From Acanthaster planci (Eukaryota; Echinodermata; Asteroidea; Valvatida; Acanthasteridae): a stretch of 41,041 nt of DNA. The notes below the pieces were generated by a model that was not told where the DNA came from, made no database searches, and was given only the letters and a program-made list of their open reading frames with translations. The translations under genes were made by a program, and so were the position numbers. Each line of letters opens with the position of its first letter. Position 1 is the first letter of the stretch. Of the stretch, positions 1 to 15,400 are shown piece after piece. The stretch covers positions 4,291-45,331 of the forward strand of contig NW_019091708.1 in assembly GCF_001949145.1 (NCBI RefSeq), read 5' to 3'.

Positions 1-237
1 TTCACGTCAATTCGGGAGAGTCAACCAAAGTGATTCATAAATTTGAAGAAAGGATTTCGACGCAGTGTTTGTCAGCACAGCTTTCATTAATACAGGCTGA
101 AATTTGAAACTAAACGTGCTGAATTTTTGATACAGTTTTTATCTGATTGTAGCACTGTCAAAGTTACTTCAGTTTTTTGATCGAAGTTATCTTGATAGGT
201 GTCTCGATTTTAAAAATATAGTCATTTTGCTCCATAG

Positions 238-414
238 CTGCTCCAAGTACCACGGAGAAAACAACCACTCGGGTTTCCACAACTAAGGCACCATCAACTA
301 CTGCACAGCCATCAACTACTGCACAGCCATCAACTACTGAGGAAATAACCACAGTTGTTTATACAACTCCTGAATCCACTACAGAAGAGACAACAACTGT
401 GCAAACTACAACAG
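238..414 (+). CDS. Exon 1: PTS cassette, type I (59 codons)
   Basis: Acceptor CATAG at 233-237, donor GTAGCG at 415, phase 1 at both ends. Translation is Thr/Ser/Pro-rich with the type I pattern APSTTEKTTTRVSTTKAPS followed by repeated STTAQP. Exon and flanking introns closely match exons 11 and 13, showing they arose by duplication of a larger unit. Confidence 0.85.
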
Positions 415-3400
415 GTAGCGTTATTTATTAACTAACTTTGAAGACATGAAATGCTGCGAATCCAAATACGATTTTCTGGGTACAAGTTGATAGAATACGA
501 GTCTTGGCGGCAATCAATGAACAATTCTGCTTCATCCCAAATACAAAATAAATGATAATATTGAAGTAAATCGTCGGTCTGTTCACGAAGGGACAAGTTT
601 TTTGAAATCACTAGAATAAGGCTTTTCGAAAAAAAATCGCATTTGAACTTGGTCTCTCTTTCAAACGCTTATTTCCCCAGTGTTTAGCATCTCTTAGTCT
701 AAAGTAATGTTACTGCAATTTAATTTTGCTAAAAACAGACATTTGAAAAGCTCATGATTTTGGACCAAAGCGTATCTTCGTGAAAAATGTTGACGAAATT
801 TTGCATAGAATACACAGTAAAAAATCCTTCAAAAAATCGTACACTTCGTCTGTTTGTATAGGTTGGGTTTTCTTTTTTAAAGATCCCTTAAATTTAAACT
901 ATGTATTTGACTGAGTCGGTTAATTGTTATTTCAAAAAATTAAGAAAACTCCGGCCTGTATGAATTTCATTAGAGTACAGCTATTTAAGTCTTTGAAAAT
1001 ACGCCTATAGAAAAAAGCAATATTATTGGATATACCTGTTATAGAAAATCTTCAATTTTACGAATGTCTAGATTTGAAATTGATTTTTCGAAATTCAAAC
1101 CAAGCAAGTAGTACATTGTCATCAGCTGAGCTAGGTCCGGGATGGGATTGATCATCTCATGGTTTTTGTATACCATACGCAGAGGCTTCAACAACAGAGG
1201 CTTCAACAACTGTTGTATTGACGACCGTCACTTCAACTGTGCCCTCGACCACTGCTCCGCCGTCCACTACTGAAGAGGTAACAACTATTGTTTACACTAC
1301 CACTCCAGAAACAACTACAACTGAGGAGAAAACAACCATTCGGATCACTACAGAAGGAAGTACAACAGGTGAATTACTCGGTGTAGCATGCCCCATCTTT
1401 AAATAAGAGCTGTTAATTTAAGTCAAACGTCCAATTTTGTTGCAGAAAATTGAGAACCTTGCAGTATTTATTTTTATGAAACACAGTGTTTCTTGCAGAT
1501 GTGAGTTTACAGGGGTGTTTCTTTTTGCTTTGATAGCCGCACCTAGTACAACAGAGAGGACCACCACTCGTGTGACGACTACAGAGGCTCCGTCAACAAC
1601 TGCCCAACCATCAACTACCACTCAGCCATCAACTACTGTTCAACCATCAACAACTGCCCAGCCTTCAACAACAAAGGAAGTGACGACACTGGTGATCACA
1701 TCTCCTGAATCGACAACAAAGGAGATTACAACTGTGACGTCAACGACAGGTATTTTAAAGCCTGAGGCATAATATTGCATTTTGTTTCTAAGCGGTTTGC
1801 ATTTTTCTCATTTTATACTGCGGAATACCATTATCGTTTCAGAAGCCTCTACCACTACTGTGGTATCGACGACTGTGACTTCAACTGTGCCTTCCACTAC
1901 TGCTGCGCCAACAACTACAAAGGAAGTTACCACCACAGTAGTTTACACTACCACTCCTGAGGCAACTACAGCGAAGGAGACAACTACTGTTCGGAGTACC
2001 ACAGAAGAAAGCACAACAAGTAAAGAAAAGAAAATTATCTCCTGTGTTTAATCTTGCTATTTCCTAATGGAAGACAGAGAGTTTCTATAAATCGCATTAG
2101 CTTTACAGTTTCCAGTTGCTGCAACGATACATCCATGATCCGCATTATACAAGCTGAAAAGACAGCCGGAAATGCAGCTTACATACTCAGCTTAGAACTT
2201 ACATGTATGGAAAATTAATAACATTTCTGACACTAAAGGCTTTGTGAGATGACCCTGACCGATCAGGATATCGTTGTATATTGTATCTTGCTTAAAAACT
2301 TATGACAATTTCCTCAGAAGCCCCTTCAACTACAGAGGTGACAACAACTCGATTGTCAACTAAAGCACCGTCAACCACGGCGGAGCCTTCAACAACCGAA
2401 GAAGTCACAACTACTGTTCTTACCACAACTCCCGAGGCAACTACAAAGGAGACTACGACAGCAATCCAGACAACAGAAGGTAAGGATTATTTTACACGCA
2501 GTTTACCCTCAAATCCTATCCACTTGTATCAGATGAGCCTGGCTTCATATTAATTAACTGGTAAAAGTTGATTGTGATATTCGAAAACTAAGAAACCTCT
2601 GAGAATTCATCATACACAGCTGAACTTTTATATCAGTGGAATTGAGACATAGTGCATCCGAAAAAATAGTCAGGATTTGCAAGGAAAAAAACAAGTTAAT
2701 CATACCATTAGAATGAGTAAAAACAGCAAAGAAAAAGTGAACTTAGTGAAACTTAAAGGAGGAAGGGGATACAAATAAACAACGCACGTGAAAATACCTT
2801 GGCATTGAGTCCTTCCGCTATTAAGTGTTTGTCAATTTCCTGTTGCTTAATGCTTTGTCAATCTTCGAGGAGCTTTACCCCTTCCTTCAAACGCCATATT
2901 CTTCAACGATGTTTTATTCCTTCGAGATTTAAGTGATTCTTTTCTGTATGTATTAGCTGTTTTTTGGTACCCTTTACATATTTGTTGGCAGAATTTCTAA
3001 ATTAATTGGTATATTTGTATTCTGAAATGTTCCTTTTCCCCAATTTGTATCATCTCAGTGACAACTGCTTTTCCGCCGTCCACGACCCCTGAGGAATGCG
3101 CAGAAGATCTTGACACTTACCAGCCAGTAACGGTAACACGCCAAGAGTCTGACTCAGACAGCATGTTAACACCGGGTGACTGGTGGCGCCCGACCAATCC
3201 ACCTGATGACGTGAATTCGCCTTACAGTGGATCGTACTTGGAAGTTACTTTCAGCCCACGGGTTGAAATCACATCCGTTATCATCAGAATTGAGCAGGGC
3301 CCACCTGGGGATATAACTGTCGCCTTCAAGGTTCAGCCGGGTGACCGGTTGCCATACGTGCCGTTAGTTGGCGACGACGGTTCCACAATCTTTACTGGCC

Positions 3401-6400
3401 AAACGGACAGCAAGATCCCTATGCCGTCCAGTATGCCACTTGTAACGGGAATAAAAGTGTCCATCATCACGTCAAATCCAGATGGCTACAAAGTGATCTT
3501 CAACGGCTGTGAACACGAAGGTACTTTATTAGTAATAAGCTTCGACCCGTACATTTGTATGAAATAGAAAAAGGTATGAATTGCTCTCGGTCTTTGCCTT
3601 GTTCTTAACTCTTAGAATACGCTATGAAAGGAATAAAAACCTGTTTTCTTTCAAAGGGACCTTCATATTTGTCTGATACATTCTGTCAATTGTTGTGAGA
3701 TTGGCAACTTTTCTCCAGACATAAATGACTGTTTGTACACTTTTTGACACATGTATTCCCTTTCTTTCAAAGGGCCTTTCCCAGCTCCATGAAACATTTT
3801 GTCAGTCGTTATGGTGTGCGTTTTTGATACATTCATGCCCTTTTCCCAAGCAGCCACTACCACCGAGGCACCATCTACAACAAAGGCACCGTCCACTACA
3901 GGTATGCTTGTTTAGTTACAATTGAAATGGGATATTTCCCACCGTGTAGTCGTTAGGGAACGTTTCGGGAGCCTGGACGGTGTGGTAATTGAGGTGCTCA
4001 TTTAAGGTCTCGAACAGGGATTATAAGAAATTTACTCTACTGCGAGGATAGGCGTGTGAGAAATATTTGCAATCTCACATATTAAGCAGAGTCCCTAAAA
4101 CAACAGAAGCACACTGTTCTGGCACTGAGAAGTCTTACATTAAAATCACTCGTTAACACTCCAACAAACGCTCAATCTGCAGTAAGGTAGTAAAGGAAGA
4201 CGAACTTGATTAGAGCTGAAATGATGTATTCGTCTTTGGTCAAGGACATTTGTGCTGGAGCTCTGGAGACAATATGTTTAGTAAAAGGAGACTATGTTTT
4301 TTTGGCAGGAGAGAACTTTTTAAAATCAGTCAGTAATATGAAAAATCTTTTGATCAATTTGAAAAAGGTTTAACTCAAAAAGTAATATACTAATTATATA
4401 ACACAATTTAAATACATACCTTGTTAGCACCGCTTTGTATTGTATCCAACCTGTAACAGAATTGACAACAAAGATATCAACGACTTTGAAAACAACCACC
4501 CCGTCAACTACAGCCGCTCCGTCAACGACTGAAAAAGTCTCAACAACAGTAACATCAACCGTAACTCCGACGGCAACTACTACAAAAGAGACAACAACTG
4601 TGGCAACAACATCACAGGAAACCCCAACGGGTATCTGAAATTTACTCTTTTCCTTAGTTGAGTAATTCCAGGCAAAACAGTTGTACCTACCAGTTCTAAA
4701 ATCAGCTACTAACAATAGGGGCTGACAGAGACCTCTGAAAATTGGAATTAATGTTCACCTTTTGATGAGCGTAGTGGAAGCTTCCACGTTAGACGATGCC
4801 ACTTCACCGTCTGCATTTGAGTTTGAAGAGTGTCTTGCTTATCAGTGTCCTCTAACAAAGTGTCCACTGAAATTTGACTAATTTGTTCCCTAGCTCCCCC
4901 AAGTACTACAGAGAAAACGACTACTCGTGTATCAACTACAGAGGCTCCTTCTACAACTGAACAGCCCTCCACAACTGTCCAGCCGTCAACCACCAAGGAG
5001 GTAACGACGGTAATTTCTACCACTCCCGAGTCAACAACAAAAGAGACAACAACCCTTTATTCCACAACAGGTAAGATGTGCCTTTACCATCTACCCGTGG
5101 GGTGGTTTTTCATTGCACTATGCTTCACAGCCGCAGTTCGGGGGGGGGGTCGATCACCACCTCTGCTCTGAGACAAGAAAAGGGGAAAATATGGAAAATC
5201 ACACAAAGAATTAGTAAAGGAAGTGCACCAATATTATTTTAAAGAATCTATGTCATGTAATGTTTCATCGTCGTCCCCAGTTGTCCTAAAAAATTAGAAA
5301 GCAGGAAAAAAATATCTATGATCTGTTCCCCCTCCGGAGAAATTTCTGGATTCACCCCTCCTTTAGGTTATAATTGGTGTGTGTAACGGGACCAAGTCAA
5401 AAACAAGAAAGTGTTCATGAATAATTCTTGCACATATAATACACAATGAAGAAAACATTCATAATACTGTACACTTCGTCTGTCTGTAACTATTTTTTCT
5501 TTATCATGAAATCTCTTCAATTTAAACGATGCACTTGACTGAGTCAGTTCATTGTTTTCAAATAATTCGAGAAACTGTGATGAGTAAGACCATGCAAGAC
5601 TGCATTGACTGAATGAAGAACATTTTCTTTTATAATACAGTGGCATCGACGACGGCAGCTACCACCACCGTATCGACAACTGTTGTGACTTCAACGGTGC
5701 CGTCCAGTACTGCTGCACCGTCAACCACTGAGGAGGTGACAAGCACAGTTGTGTACACAACCACACCAGAATCAACAACCACAGAGGAGTCAACCACAGT
5801 GCGGAGCACAACGGTTGAGAGTACCACAGGTGAGGGAAAAGCACAACTGTTTACGTCCATTTCGGAAAAGTGAACTAAAGTGATTCATAAATTTGATCAA
5901 TGTTTTCGATAAAACCTTTGTCACAGGCAACAGAACGGTCAAGTATCTGGCCACTGTCTCAGTCTGTAGAAAGACTAATTTGCAGTTTTACAGCACGGCT
6001 GGCATCAATACAGGCTGAAATTTGAAACTAAAAGTGTTGAAATTTTGAAACAGTTTTTATCTGATTTTAGGACTGTCAAAGTTACTTCAGTTTTTTGATC
6101 GAATTTATCTTAGTATGTGTCTGGATTTTAAAAATATAGTCATTTTGGTCCATAGCTGCTCCGAGTACCACGGAGAAGACAACCACTCGGGTTTCAACAA
6201 CCAAGGCACCGTCAACTACTGCACAGCCATCAACCACTGCACAGCCGTCAACTACTGAGGAAATAACCACAGTTGTTTCCACAACTCCTGAATCCACGAC
6301 AAAGGAGACAACAACTGTGCAAACTACAACAGGTAGCCTCATGTTACTAACTCACGTTTGAAGAAATGAAATGGTCGGAATTCAAATCCAATTTTCTCGT

Positions 6401-9400
6401 TAAATCTGGATACAATAACTGTCTTAGCCACAAATGAAATACAGTTCTGCTTTATGTCGAATGTAAAATTATTGAGGACAGTATCTTATTCAATTTTTAT
6501 AGAATACACAATGAAAAAAGATTGACAAAATGATACACTGTCTCTATGTAGCATTTTTTACAGACCCCTTCAATTTAATCGGTACATTTGACTGATTCAG
6601 TTATTTGTATATTCAAATAATTCGAGAAACTGTAATGAGTAAGACAATGCAAGACTGCATTGACGGAATGAACAACATTTTCTTTTATAATACAGAGGCA
6701 TCGACGACGGCAGCTACCACCACCGTATCGACAACTGTTGTGACTTCAACGGTGCCGTCCAGTACTGCTGCACCGTCAACCACTGAGGAGGTGACAAGCA
6801 CAGTTGTGTACACAACCACACCGGAATCAACAACCACAGAGGAGTCAACCACATGTGCGGAGCACAACGGTTGGGAGTACCACAGGTGAGGGAAAAACAC
6901 ACTTGCTCACGTCAGTTTGGGAGAGTCAACCAAAGTGATTCATAAATTTGAAGAAAGGATTTCGACGCAATGTTTTTCATTGGCCAAAAAATGATCAAAA
7001 ATGTGGTCACTGATTACGTCTGGTACAATACTGGTTTAAATTCGAAATCGAATGTGTTGAAATTCTGATAGAATTCTTACTTGATATGAGGACTGTCAAA
7101 GTTACTTGGGTTTTTTGAACGAAGTTATCTTAATATGAGTTTCCAATGAAAAATATAGTCATTTTGCTCTCTAGCTGCTCCGAGTACCACGGAGAAGTCA
7201 ACCACTCGGGTTTCAACAACTAAGGCACCTTTAACTACTGCACAGCCATCAACAACTGCACAGCCGTCAACTACTAAGGAAATAACCACAGTTGTTTCCA
7301 CAACTCCTGAATCCACCACAAAGGAAACAACCACTGTGCAATCTACAACAGGTACCGCTATTAAGTGACACGTGTTTTTAGTGACACGCGAAACTGAAAT
7401 GATAAATTTCAGTTTTTGTGTGGAAAGAGTATCAGTGTGATGCTCTATTCAGGTAAAATGCTCCCATAATTAAAGACGAGTAGTGGAGTTTGTAGAGGGA
7501 AAAATGGCATAGAATAAAACATTTAAAAAGTTGAAAAAATTGATATAGTTACTTTCTCTGTCAAAAGGATGTTTTGCAATTTCACCATACTCTAAGATTT
7601 AGGAATCACATTTCCACTGTATCGTGTCAGTCACTTCTAATAAGTGCAAATGACTAGAAGTTGAATTAATGTGACTGTGATTGAAAACAATAATAACAAA
7701 CCTTAAGTTAAAATAAGCATTGTCGTAAATTAAGTTCCCTGGGCTGCAGCATAAGTTTTTCAGAATGTGACATTTATTTCCTTCAGACATAATAGTAACT
7801 TTATTTATTTTTGTCACTTTGGGGAGAGGCTGTAACTACAGTTCATTTTACTGAACTAATAAGGGTTGAAAATGCAGGGCACATGTACAATCCTGACACC
7901 AAAGGTGTCTACATCAATCATACATTAATCAGTCATGTAATCAAAACAACATTCAGCGGAAGGTGGTAACTCAGGACAAGGGAGGATATTCAACTAAACT
8001 GTTTTTTTTTTGGGGGGGGTAACATTTTGCGGAATGCTTAAGCTTTGAGGGTTTGTTAACGTTGATGGTCTGTCGCAGTGCAAGGTAACTAGGAATTGAA
8101 CAATACCAAGAATCGTCCGTCTCTGTTGTGTGCAAAAGCCAAGAAGCTTGCCTCCTTTGGGAAAGTGATGTGGACCAAGTGGCACGTCCTATTTCCTCCT
8201 ATCTGCCTGTTACTTGATGTGGAAATATCCGAACTCAACCCGTGATTATAAGTGTCCTTCTAATCCATACGTAACAGCAAGGCTTTGCCCTTGATGACAT
8301 TTATGAATTTTGGGGTGTTTTTTTATCATTCTCCTGTTTTCTGAATCTGGATAGAGAATACCCGCAAGAATGTTTACAGTTGTGATGATTATGTAAATAA
8401 CAGAAAAACTGATGTTTTGTATGGGACGGAGGAAACATGTTGAGCACTTACCTGAAACCATAAAGGTAGGTATACATGCATGAGTTGCAAGGACAACGCT
8501 GAAAGTTGTGTTTTTTATCACAAATATCAGAAGCCTCAACAACAGCTGCCAGAACAACATCTGTGAGTACAACAGTTACTTATGTTGTACCCTCGACCAC
8601 CGCTACCCCTTCTACAACTGAGGAGGTGACAACCACTGTGGTGTACACGACAACCCCAGAAACAACGACAACGGAAGAAACAACTACCGCTCTGAGCACG
8701 ACTGAAGAAAGCACAACAGGTAAAAAATCATTGCTGTTTTTCCAGGTTCATTACAGTGCCCGTAGTTTTTTGCACCATTTTCTTGTACAGCCAGTGAAGA
8801 AAGAAAAATTGGACAACCTTTGAATGAATGGTGCAATATATTGTCGGAAATTGGTGCATTATTTAGTTATTTGTACTTAGCTATGGAGAGTGCTTCATCA
8901 TAAACTGTTATGATTTATCAGTGCTGTAGTCGAGACTCCAGAGTCAAATTATGGCACTTGTCTCAAGTGCGAGTCCTGAGCACTTGGCTGCATGTAGTGG
9001 AATTCCTTTGCCTATGTGACCCAAATCATGTCTAAGGCACGGAAATCGCGAGTCAACACGGACTTGAGACTGCGTACAGGATGATCCGAGCCCCACAACA
9101 GCAGAAAGCATTCATTTAATCTACCTGATGATGACATCTGTAACAGATGTACTCGCTAAAGGAGATTCCACCTTCGGGCGATATAACGGATATCTAGCCA
9201 ATATAATGTACGCATTTTTTATGTGTAGAAGCCCCGTCTACTACAGAAAGGAGAACAACTCGGCTGTCAACTACAGTGACACCCACTACTACTACTTCAC
9301 AACCGTCAACCACTGAGAAGGTTACAACAACAGTTGTCACCACATCACCCGAGGCAACTACAAAAGAAACAACAACAGTGGAGACAACAACAGGTGGAAA

Positions 9401-12400
9401 TTGCATTTGTCATCTTGGAAAACTTGTCAACGTGTTGGGGGTCTTTCCACATAGAGATGCATACGTGCAAGCGTAATGTTTACCTATTGGACAACCGTAA
9501 CTAGTTCATAAGGCTTTTAGGGCCTAATATTCAAAAACCATATGCGTGTATGGCATGTATTCGAAATGTATTTCTCAGTATTGGTTTATATGTTCATGTA
9601 CGCGTTGGCAGATACTGGGCAATCAAGACAAACGCAATTTTTTTCCAGAGTAGGTCATAATAGCTCATGAGTTATGTGTCACAAGAAGATCTTGCACCTC
9701 TACCCAGCGCTTAAAAAACCGCTGGCTTAGATATTTATGAATATAACGTTCATATCAAAGCAGAAAAAAAATTTTGTTTTAACAACGCGGTACCCCTTCT
9801 ATATTTATGTACGTAAATTCAGGCATATCTTGTGAAATATGTCATCTTTGCACAAAACTGAGACACAGAAGGTGTGATCCTGAACAAGGGTTGTGATGGA
9901 ATTGTGTTTGAATTTTCAGAAACAACGCCACCACCCCCGTCAACAACTCCAGAGGAATGCGCAGAAAATCTCGACACCTACCAGCCTGTGGCCGTAACAC
10001 GCGAAGAGTCGGACTCAGAAAGTGGACTTACACCTGAAGAGTGGTGGCGCCCTATTAATCCACCTGATGACACAGATGCCCGATATGATGGATCGTACTT
10101 GGAAGCCACCTTCAGCCCACGGGTTAAGGTCACGTCTGTTATAATCAAAACTGAGCGGGGCCTATCTGGAGATGTAACCGTCGCCTTCAAGTTTCAGCCG
10201 GGTGACCGGCAACACTATTTCCCTGTTGTAGACGAAAACACCATAGGGACTTTTGACGGCAAAATAAACAACAAGATCCATCTGCCCACGAGTGTGCCAT
10301 ATGTGTCAGGACTGAGGGTTTACATTATTACCTCAAACCCAGATGGTTACAAAGTGATCTTCAATGGCTGCGAGGAATTAGGTATGATACGTTTAATTTT
10401 ACATTTTGATGGGAGTTACTACCTTTGAGGAAATGGGAACAAAGAAGGATGGTTCGTGAGCATGATCACGGTAAAATAATGTTTTTCTGAGGCAGTTCAC
10501 GAATGAGCGGTGCATCTTTAGAATTCCTTGGTTTTTGGCATCACAGTCGACCGTTGTTTTGCCATCTGTTGAACCAGAGGGGGCAAGATCTTGTGTCCAC
10601 CTTTAAAAGCGTTATTCCTGACTTCCATTTATGGACAGTTTCAAATGAAAAGGAAAAAAATTGACTTGGATGCGAAGAAACGAGTAAGGAAGTTTGATAG
10701 TTACAAAACTTAAGTGTATTTTCAGGTGGACCAAATTCTTCGTTATTCAGGAGAAAACTGCTTAGATAAATCAACGTGAACGCTTTAAAATTGAGCAGTT
10801 TACAGACTAGCGTCAAGTTTTGACAGGAATCATTTTACTCTCTGCATTATACATTATTCGGTACAACAGGGGAAACGACTACAGCAGCACCAACTACTGA
10901 GGCATCCACAACAGAGGCGTCGACTACAAAGGAGTCAACAACGAAAGAAATAACCGAAGTTACCACTGTTACCTCAACAACACAACCATCAACCACGAGA
11001 ATAATAACTACTGTAATTACTACAACACCTGAAGTGACAACGACGAAACGAACGACAACTGAGCTCACTACTGTTCCATCGACAACAGGTAAAGGTGCGG
11101 GCAATTCCAAAGTACGAGTACAAGCCTTTTGTGTATTTTCTAATGCTGTTTTGCGCTAGTTTGAAACAATGACACTGATATTATATTTTGTAAAATTAGT
11201 TGTGAGGATGACTGATGAACGATTTTATGTGTTTTTATTTGAAATAAATGAAGATACTTTTGAGGTGACTTAACTGCAACCATAATGCTGCGAGCACTCT
11301 ATCGGTTATTCATCATTTCTAGGAATGCACTTTAGTCACCAGCGTAACTTTGAGGCACGGGACACGTTCCCTCTGGATAAAGTCCGTGGCCGTGTTGCCC
11401 CCCCGTCCGTAGTTGAAATTTCGAAATGTGTTAACCCTATTTACAATCTAAAGTTCAGTTTCTTTCAGTGCCCTTTTTAAAAAATTGTGAACTCCCTGGT
11501 GCCCCCCCCCTCAAAAAACCATTCTAGTTATGCCTTTGACTTAAAACCGATATTGACATTGTGTTCCCCGTCTGCATGCCTACCAGAATGCATTCCCAGG
11601 TATGAAAAAGAGTGCACTTGGACTGAGTGGTTGGATGACGAAGTCGACGGCAAAAAAGTTATCGACGACAGCTACGAATTTGAGCTGATCAGTGAGCTGA
11701 GACAGTTGTACAGTTTCTGCGAGGTACCATCGGACATCAGATGTGCCCTGAAATCGAATAAAGATACGTCCAGTGCAGAATCCGGACAGCAGGTATCTTG
11801 CAGTCGTGCAGAGGGGCTCCGCTGTTGGCACGTTGACCAGACAGACTTCCCAAGAAGATGCCTTGACTACGTGATACGACTGCAGTGTTGTCATGACGTA
11901 TATTATGGTTGCGAACCGACGACCCCGGAAGCAAGTACCACAGTGATACCGTCCACTACTCCAGTTGGTACTACTACAGAGACAGTGACTACATCACCAG
12001 GTAAGCGTGGTCTCGAGTGATTTTCAGAACATGTCGTTACCACGGAAACATTATAGGACACATCATGAACCCGGTTTTTGTAATGCCTATTTTTGAGTTC
12101 AACATCAACAAGTGTCACATATACACCTAATTACCCAATATCGACGAGATATGGAATTGCTTGATATCAAATTCCATTTGATAGACACAGTTCCTGTATT
12201 TTCAAATTTACTTTGGAGAAAAATCCACCGTAGTCACAAATGCCTCACATTGTTTCCTCTTTGTTCCATCTTTTTGCAGATCACTGTCCTGATGAACTTG
12301 TCTATAAAGACTGCAGTTGCCATTTGGATTGTCAGGCCATGGCTCAGTATCCTGGTGGACAACCACCTACCATCATCGATTGCGACCGTAGCACCTGCGT

Positions 12401-15400
12401 GCCAGGCTGCAGTTGCCCAGACGGCCAAGTGCTGCTTAACAACACTTGCATAAAAAAAGAAAAATGTCCTTGTTATTTCAACGGTCAATTCTATCAGGTG
12501 AAAGTGTGCATTCATGCAGATTTTTTAATTTACGTTTTGAACCTCTGTATCACGTTTATTCATCTTTAAACATTTATTAAAAGATCGCTCCAATGAATCA
12601 AGTTTTGAACCAAGAATTATTCAGAAATATTTTGATTTTTACGTCAAAGAAGTTGTAGATAAAGGAAAATTCCTTAAGTGTATAGCTTGTGCAGTGTTTA
12701 GTACTCTTATCAAATTATGCATTAATTCGCTTTTTGAAGGAGTCTGATCAACTGTGTCTGAAATATTGTCATTAACATTCTTTGAGAAGTAGGATTTTTT
12801 CACACAAAATGATGCTTTCATGAGCCACTTAAATTTCCAGTGGGAATCTTGAAGTCGTCTTTGCAAGACTTTCCAGTGATTGTCACACTTTTTTTCACTC
12901 TTCATCGAAGTATGGGGAAACAGTCATCATAGACGACTGTCACTCGGCCATATGCGACCAGTCAGTTGTAGATATTGACGACCCAGCGAATTTGATCAAG
13001 ACTTGCAATCTGCACTGTCCAGAAGGAGAAGTTTTAGTGGAAAAACCGGGCGAGTGCTGCAAGTGTGTTCCAGGTAGAAAATTTTTTGATTCATTTGAAC
13101 CCATCATGCATCATACAGTGCCTTTTCCTGGCATTACAATATGGCGTCAGCTTGTGAATTAAGTTTTCGGTCACGGCTTAATGTGAGATGTCTACCTGGA
13201 CTTTTATATTTGGGTTCTCCTTTTACGTTAATTTATCTTCTCCTTGGCCTCCCAGACCTACGGGCTAAATTACCCGTGCATGTTGGAGGACACCTTAATT
13301 TCATTACCCGTAAAAATCCAAATAAATAAGTTGAAACATACTATAACAGTTCAAAATAAAGCAAATGAAGTAATCCTGCCCGCACCCTTGTGTAAGTTTA
13401 TCCTACCCACTACTCCCTAAGAAAAGTAGCATTTATTTTTACTCTGTAAAAACAAAGTGCAATTATTTTTCGCCCTATGGGGTATCAGGTAAATTGCTTG
13501 CAAGATTATTTATCAGTTGATATAGGTCCAAAAAAGTCCACCATCTTTGCAACAATCGTAGAAAATATTAATTGCCTCACGTTCTTAAAGTTTCTACAGA
13601 GCCTTGCCGAAAGGTTCAAGGGAATCAGTTTTTAGCTGACCAAAACTGATGTTCACTTTCGCCGTCTTTTATTTAAGACTGCAGACCAATGGAATACCAG
13701 GAATGTGCATGCAACCGTACATGCGATCATCCCTTGCGTCCATGTCCTGTCCAGTGTGTTCCAGGCTGCAGCTGCCCTCAGGGCCAATACTGGGACGGCG
13801 AAAAATGTGTCAGTGATTGTCTGTGTGAATATCTGGATCATTATGTAAGTTGGAGTAATAGGTAAAGAATTCATATTTTCAGTTAAGCTAAATCAGTTTT
13901 GACTATTTTTTATTGTAGTTTTCAGTGTGTGTGTTTCAGGGGCCAGATTGTTTAGAGTCATTTGAACCCTCTGGGTCTACTTGCAATATAGGATTGAGCA
14001 CAATGTGTCTATAAGTTGATATCAATTTCTCAGATAGGGCAGTATAGTCTGATAAACCAAAATCTTTTCCTTTTGTGAAGAATGACACGGTATGGTACGA
14101 AGAGGAATGCATCATGTGTAAATGGGAGAGCAAAGAAGCATGTAACGTAAGCTGTGGCGAATACTGCCACATCCCCAGTTGTCCTGTCGGCGTAAGTTAC
14201 TCTCCACTGAGAGTTTTCTTTTTCATTTTGTTTCAAATGTCACATTTCACTGTAGCAGTACTAAACCACATTTTCGTAATGCAGCTTATCAGTAAAGCGC
14301 AAACGTGCTCACTTTTGCGGAAATTGCTGTTGTTGCTAAGGCTTTGTTTAATTGCACGGATGTGCTGGGCAGAACCTTCTTGCCATGCTATGGAAAACAC
14401 CGTGGAGGCAAGGTGCACATTCCATTTCAAATTAACTTAGACGTTCCTTAATTAATTATTTGATTGATCTGACTCAATAATGGAGCAAATTGTTAATTAT
14501 CTGAATTAAACAAGAACTGTTGAGTGATGTGACTGATGCTTGGATGAGAAAACACATCATATGTCATTGCAATTAATTGATGGATGTTCTTTTTCTAAAA
14601 TGTTCAACTTAATGGTGAATGGTAAATTTGATCACTCGTTGCTTTATTATTCAATTTTCTCTACAACAGGAAAAACTGGTTAACGAGTTCCCGAATGACC
14701 GTATTTGTTGCCACTGCGTTCCAATAGGTATATTCTCTTTCTACAAGAAAGACGCTTTCCATCAAAAACCGTGGGGACAGATAAATCCAAGCAAAAGTGG
14801 TTCATAGCCATTTTCGTTAATATTACCTCGTTTATCTCTTCGAATGTTGGTTACAAGAATAAAAGATTCATTGAAAAATTAAACATTGTCAGTTTGTTTA
14901 CATAAACAAAGAGATTGGACTAGATTGATTACTTGTTCTGTGCACTAATGCCTCATTTTGTATGGTCTTATTTTGAAAGAGTTCATGTTTTGAAAACTAA
15001 ACGAGGGAACGTCTTCCTCATTCAAGGTACATTGTTTGGCAACTTGTATTTCAAGTGAAATATTGTGGATAAATTTTGATTTTTTTTATTTTTCATTATG
15101 CCTATTATAGATGGCTGTAGATTTGAACACGATCCCCCCTTGGTGTACAGAAAGGTGCGTGAAACAAAACTTCCAATCAAGAAAAAAATGTATTTGAGTT
15201 CAAAACAAAATATTTGTAAAAACATGTAACAAAAGGCAGTTTATAAGTGACACTTATTGAAAAGTTGGTTTGGGCAAAACTGTTTTAGAAGATGGCTTTA
15301 TAAATAGTGTTTCCAGAATTGTTAATGGTTTTTTTTATATTGAAAATACCGATTTGATAACTTTTACAACTTTGTACGACTCGACCTCATTTAGATCGGT

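Noticed and set aside
5139-5150. Homopolymer G run (similar G or C runs near 8012, 11502 and 25535)
   Set aside because: Isolated homopolymers in introns without further structure; not enough for a quadruplex or regulatory claim.
12112-12453. 113-codon plus-strand frame overlapping TIL exon 19
   Set aside because: It reads the TIL exon out of frame; the Cys-rich frame with in-phase splice sites is the real one.
13668-13692. Downstream acceptor CTGCAG for exon 21
   Set aside because: It would delete the first TIL cysteine and change the frame; the upstream AAG acceptor preserves both.
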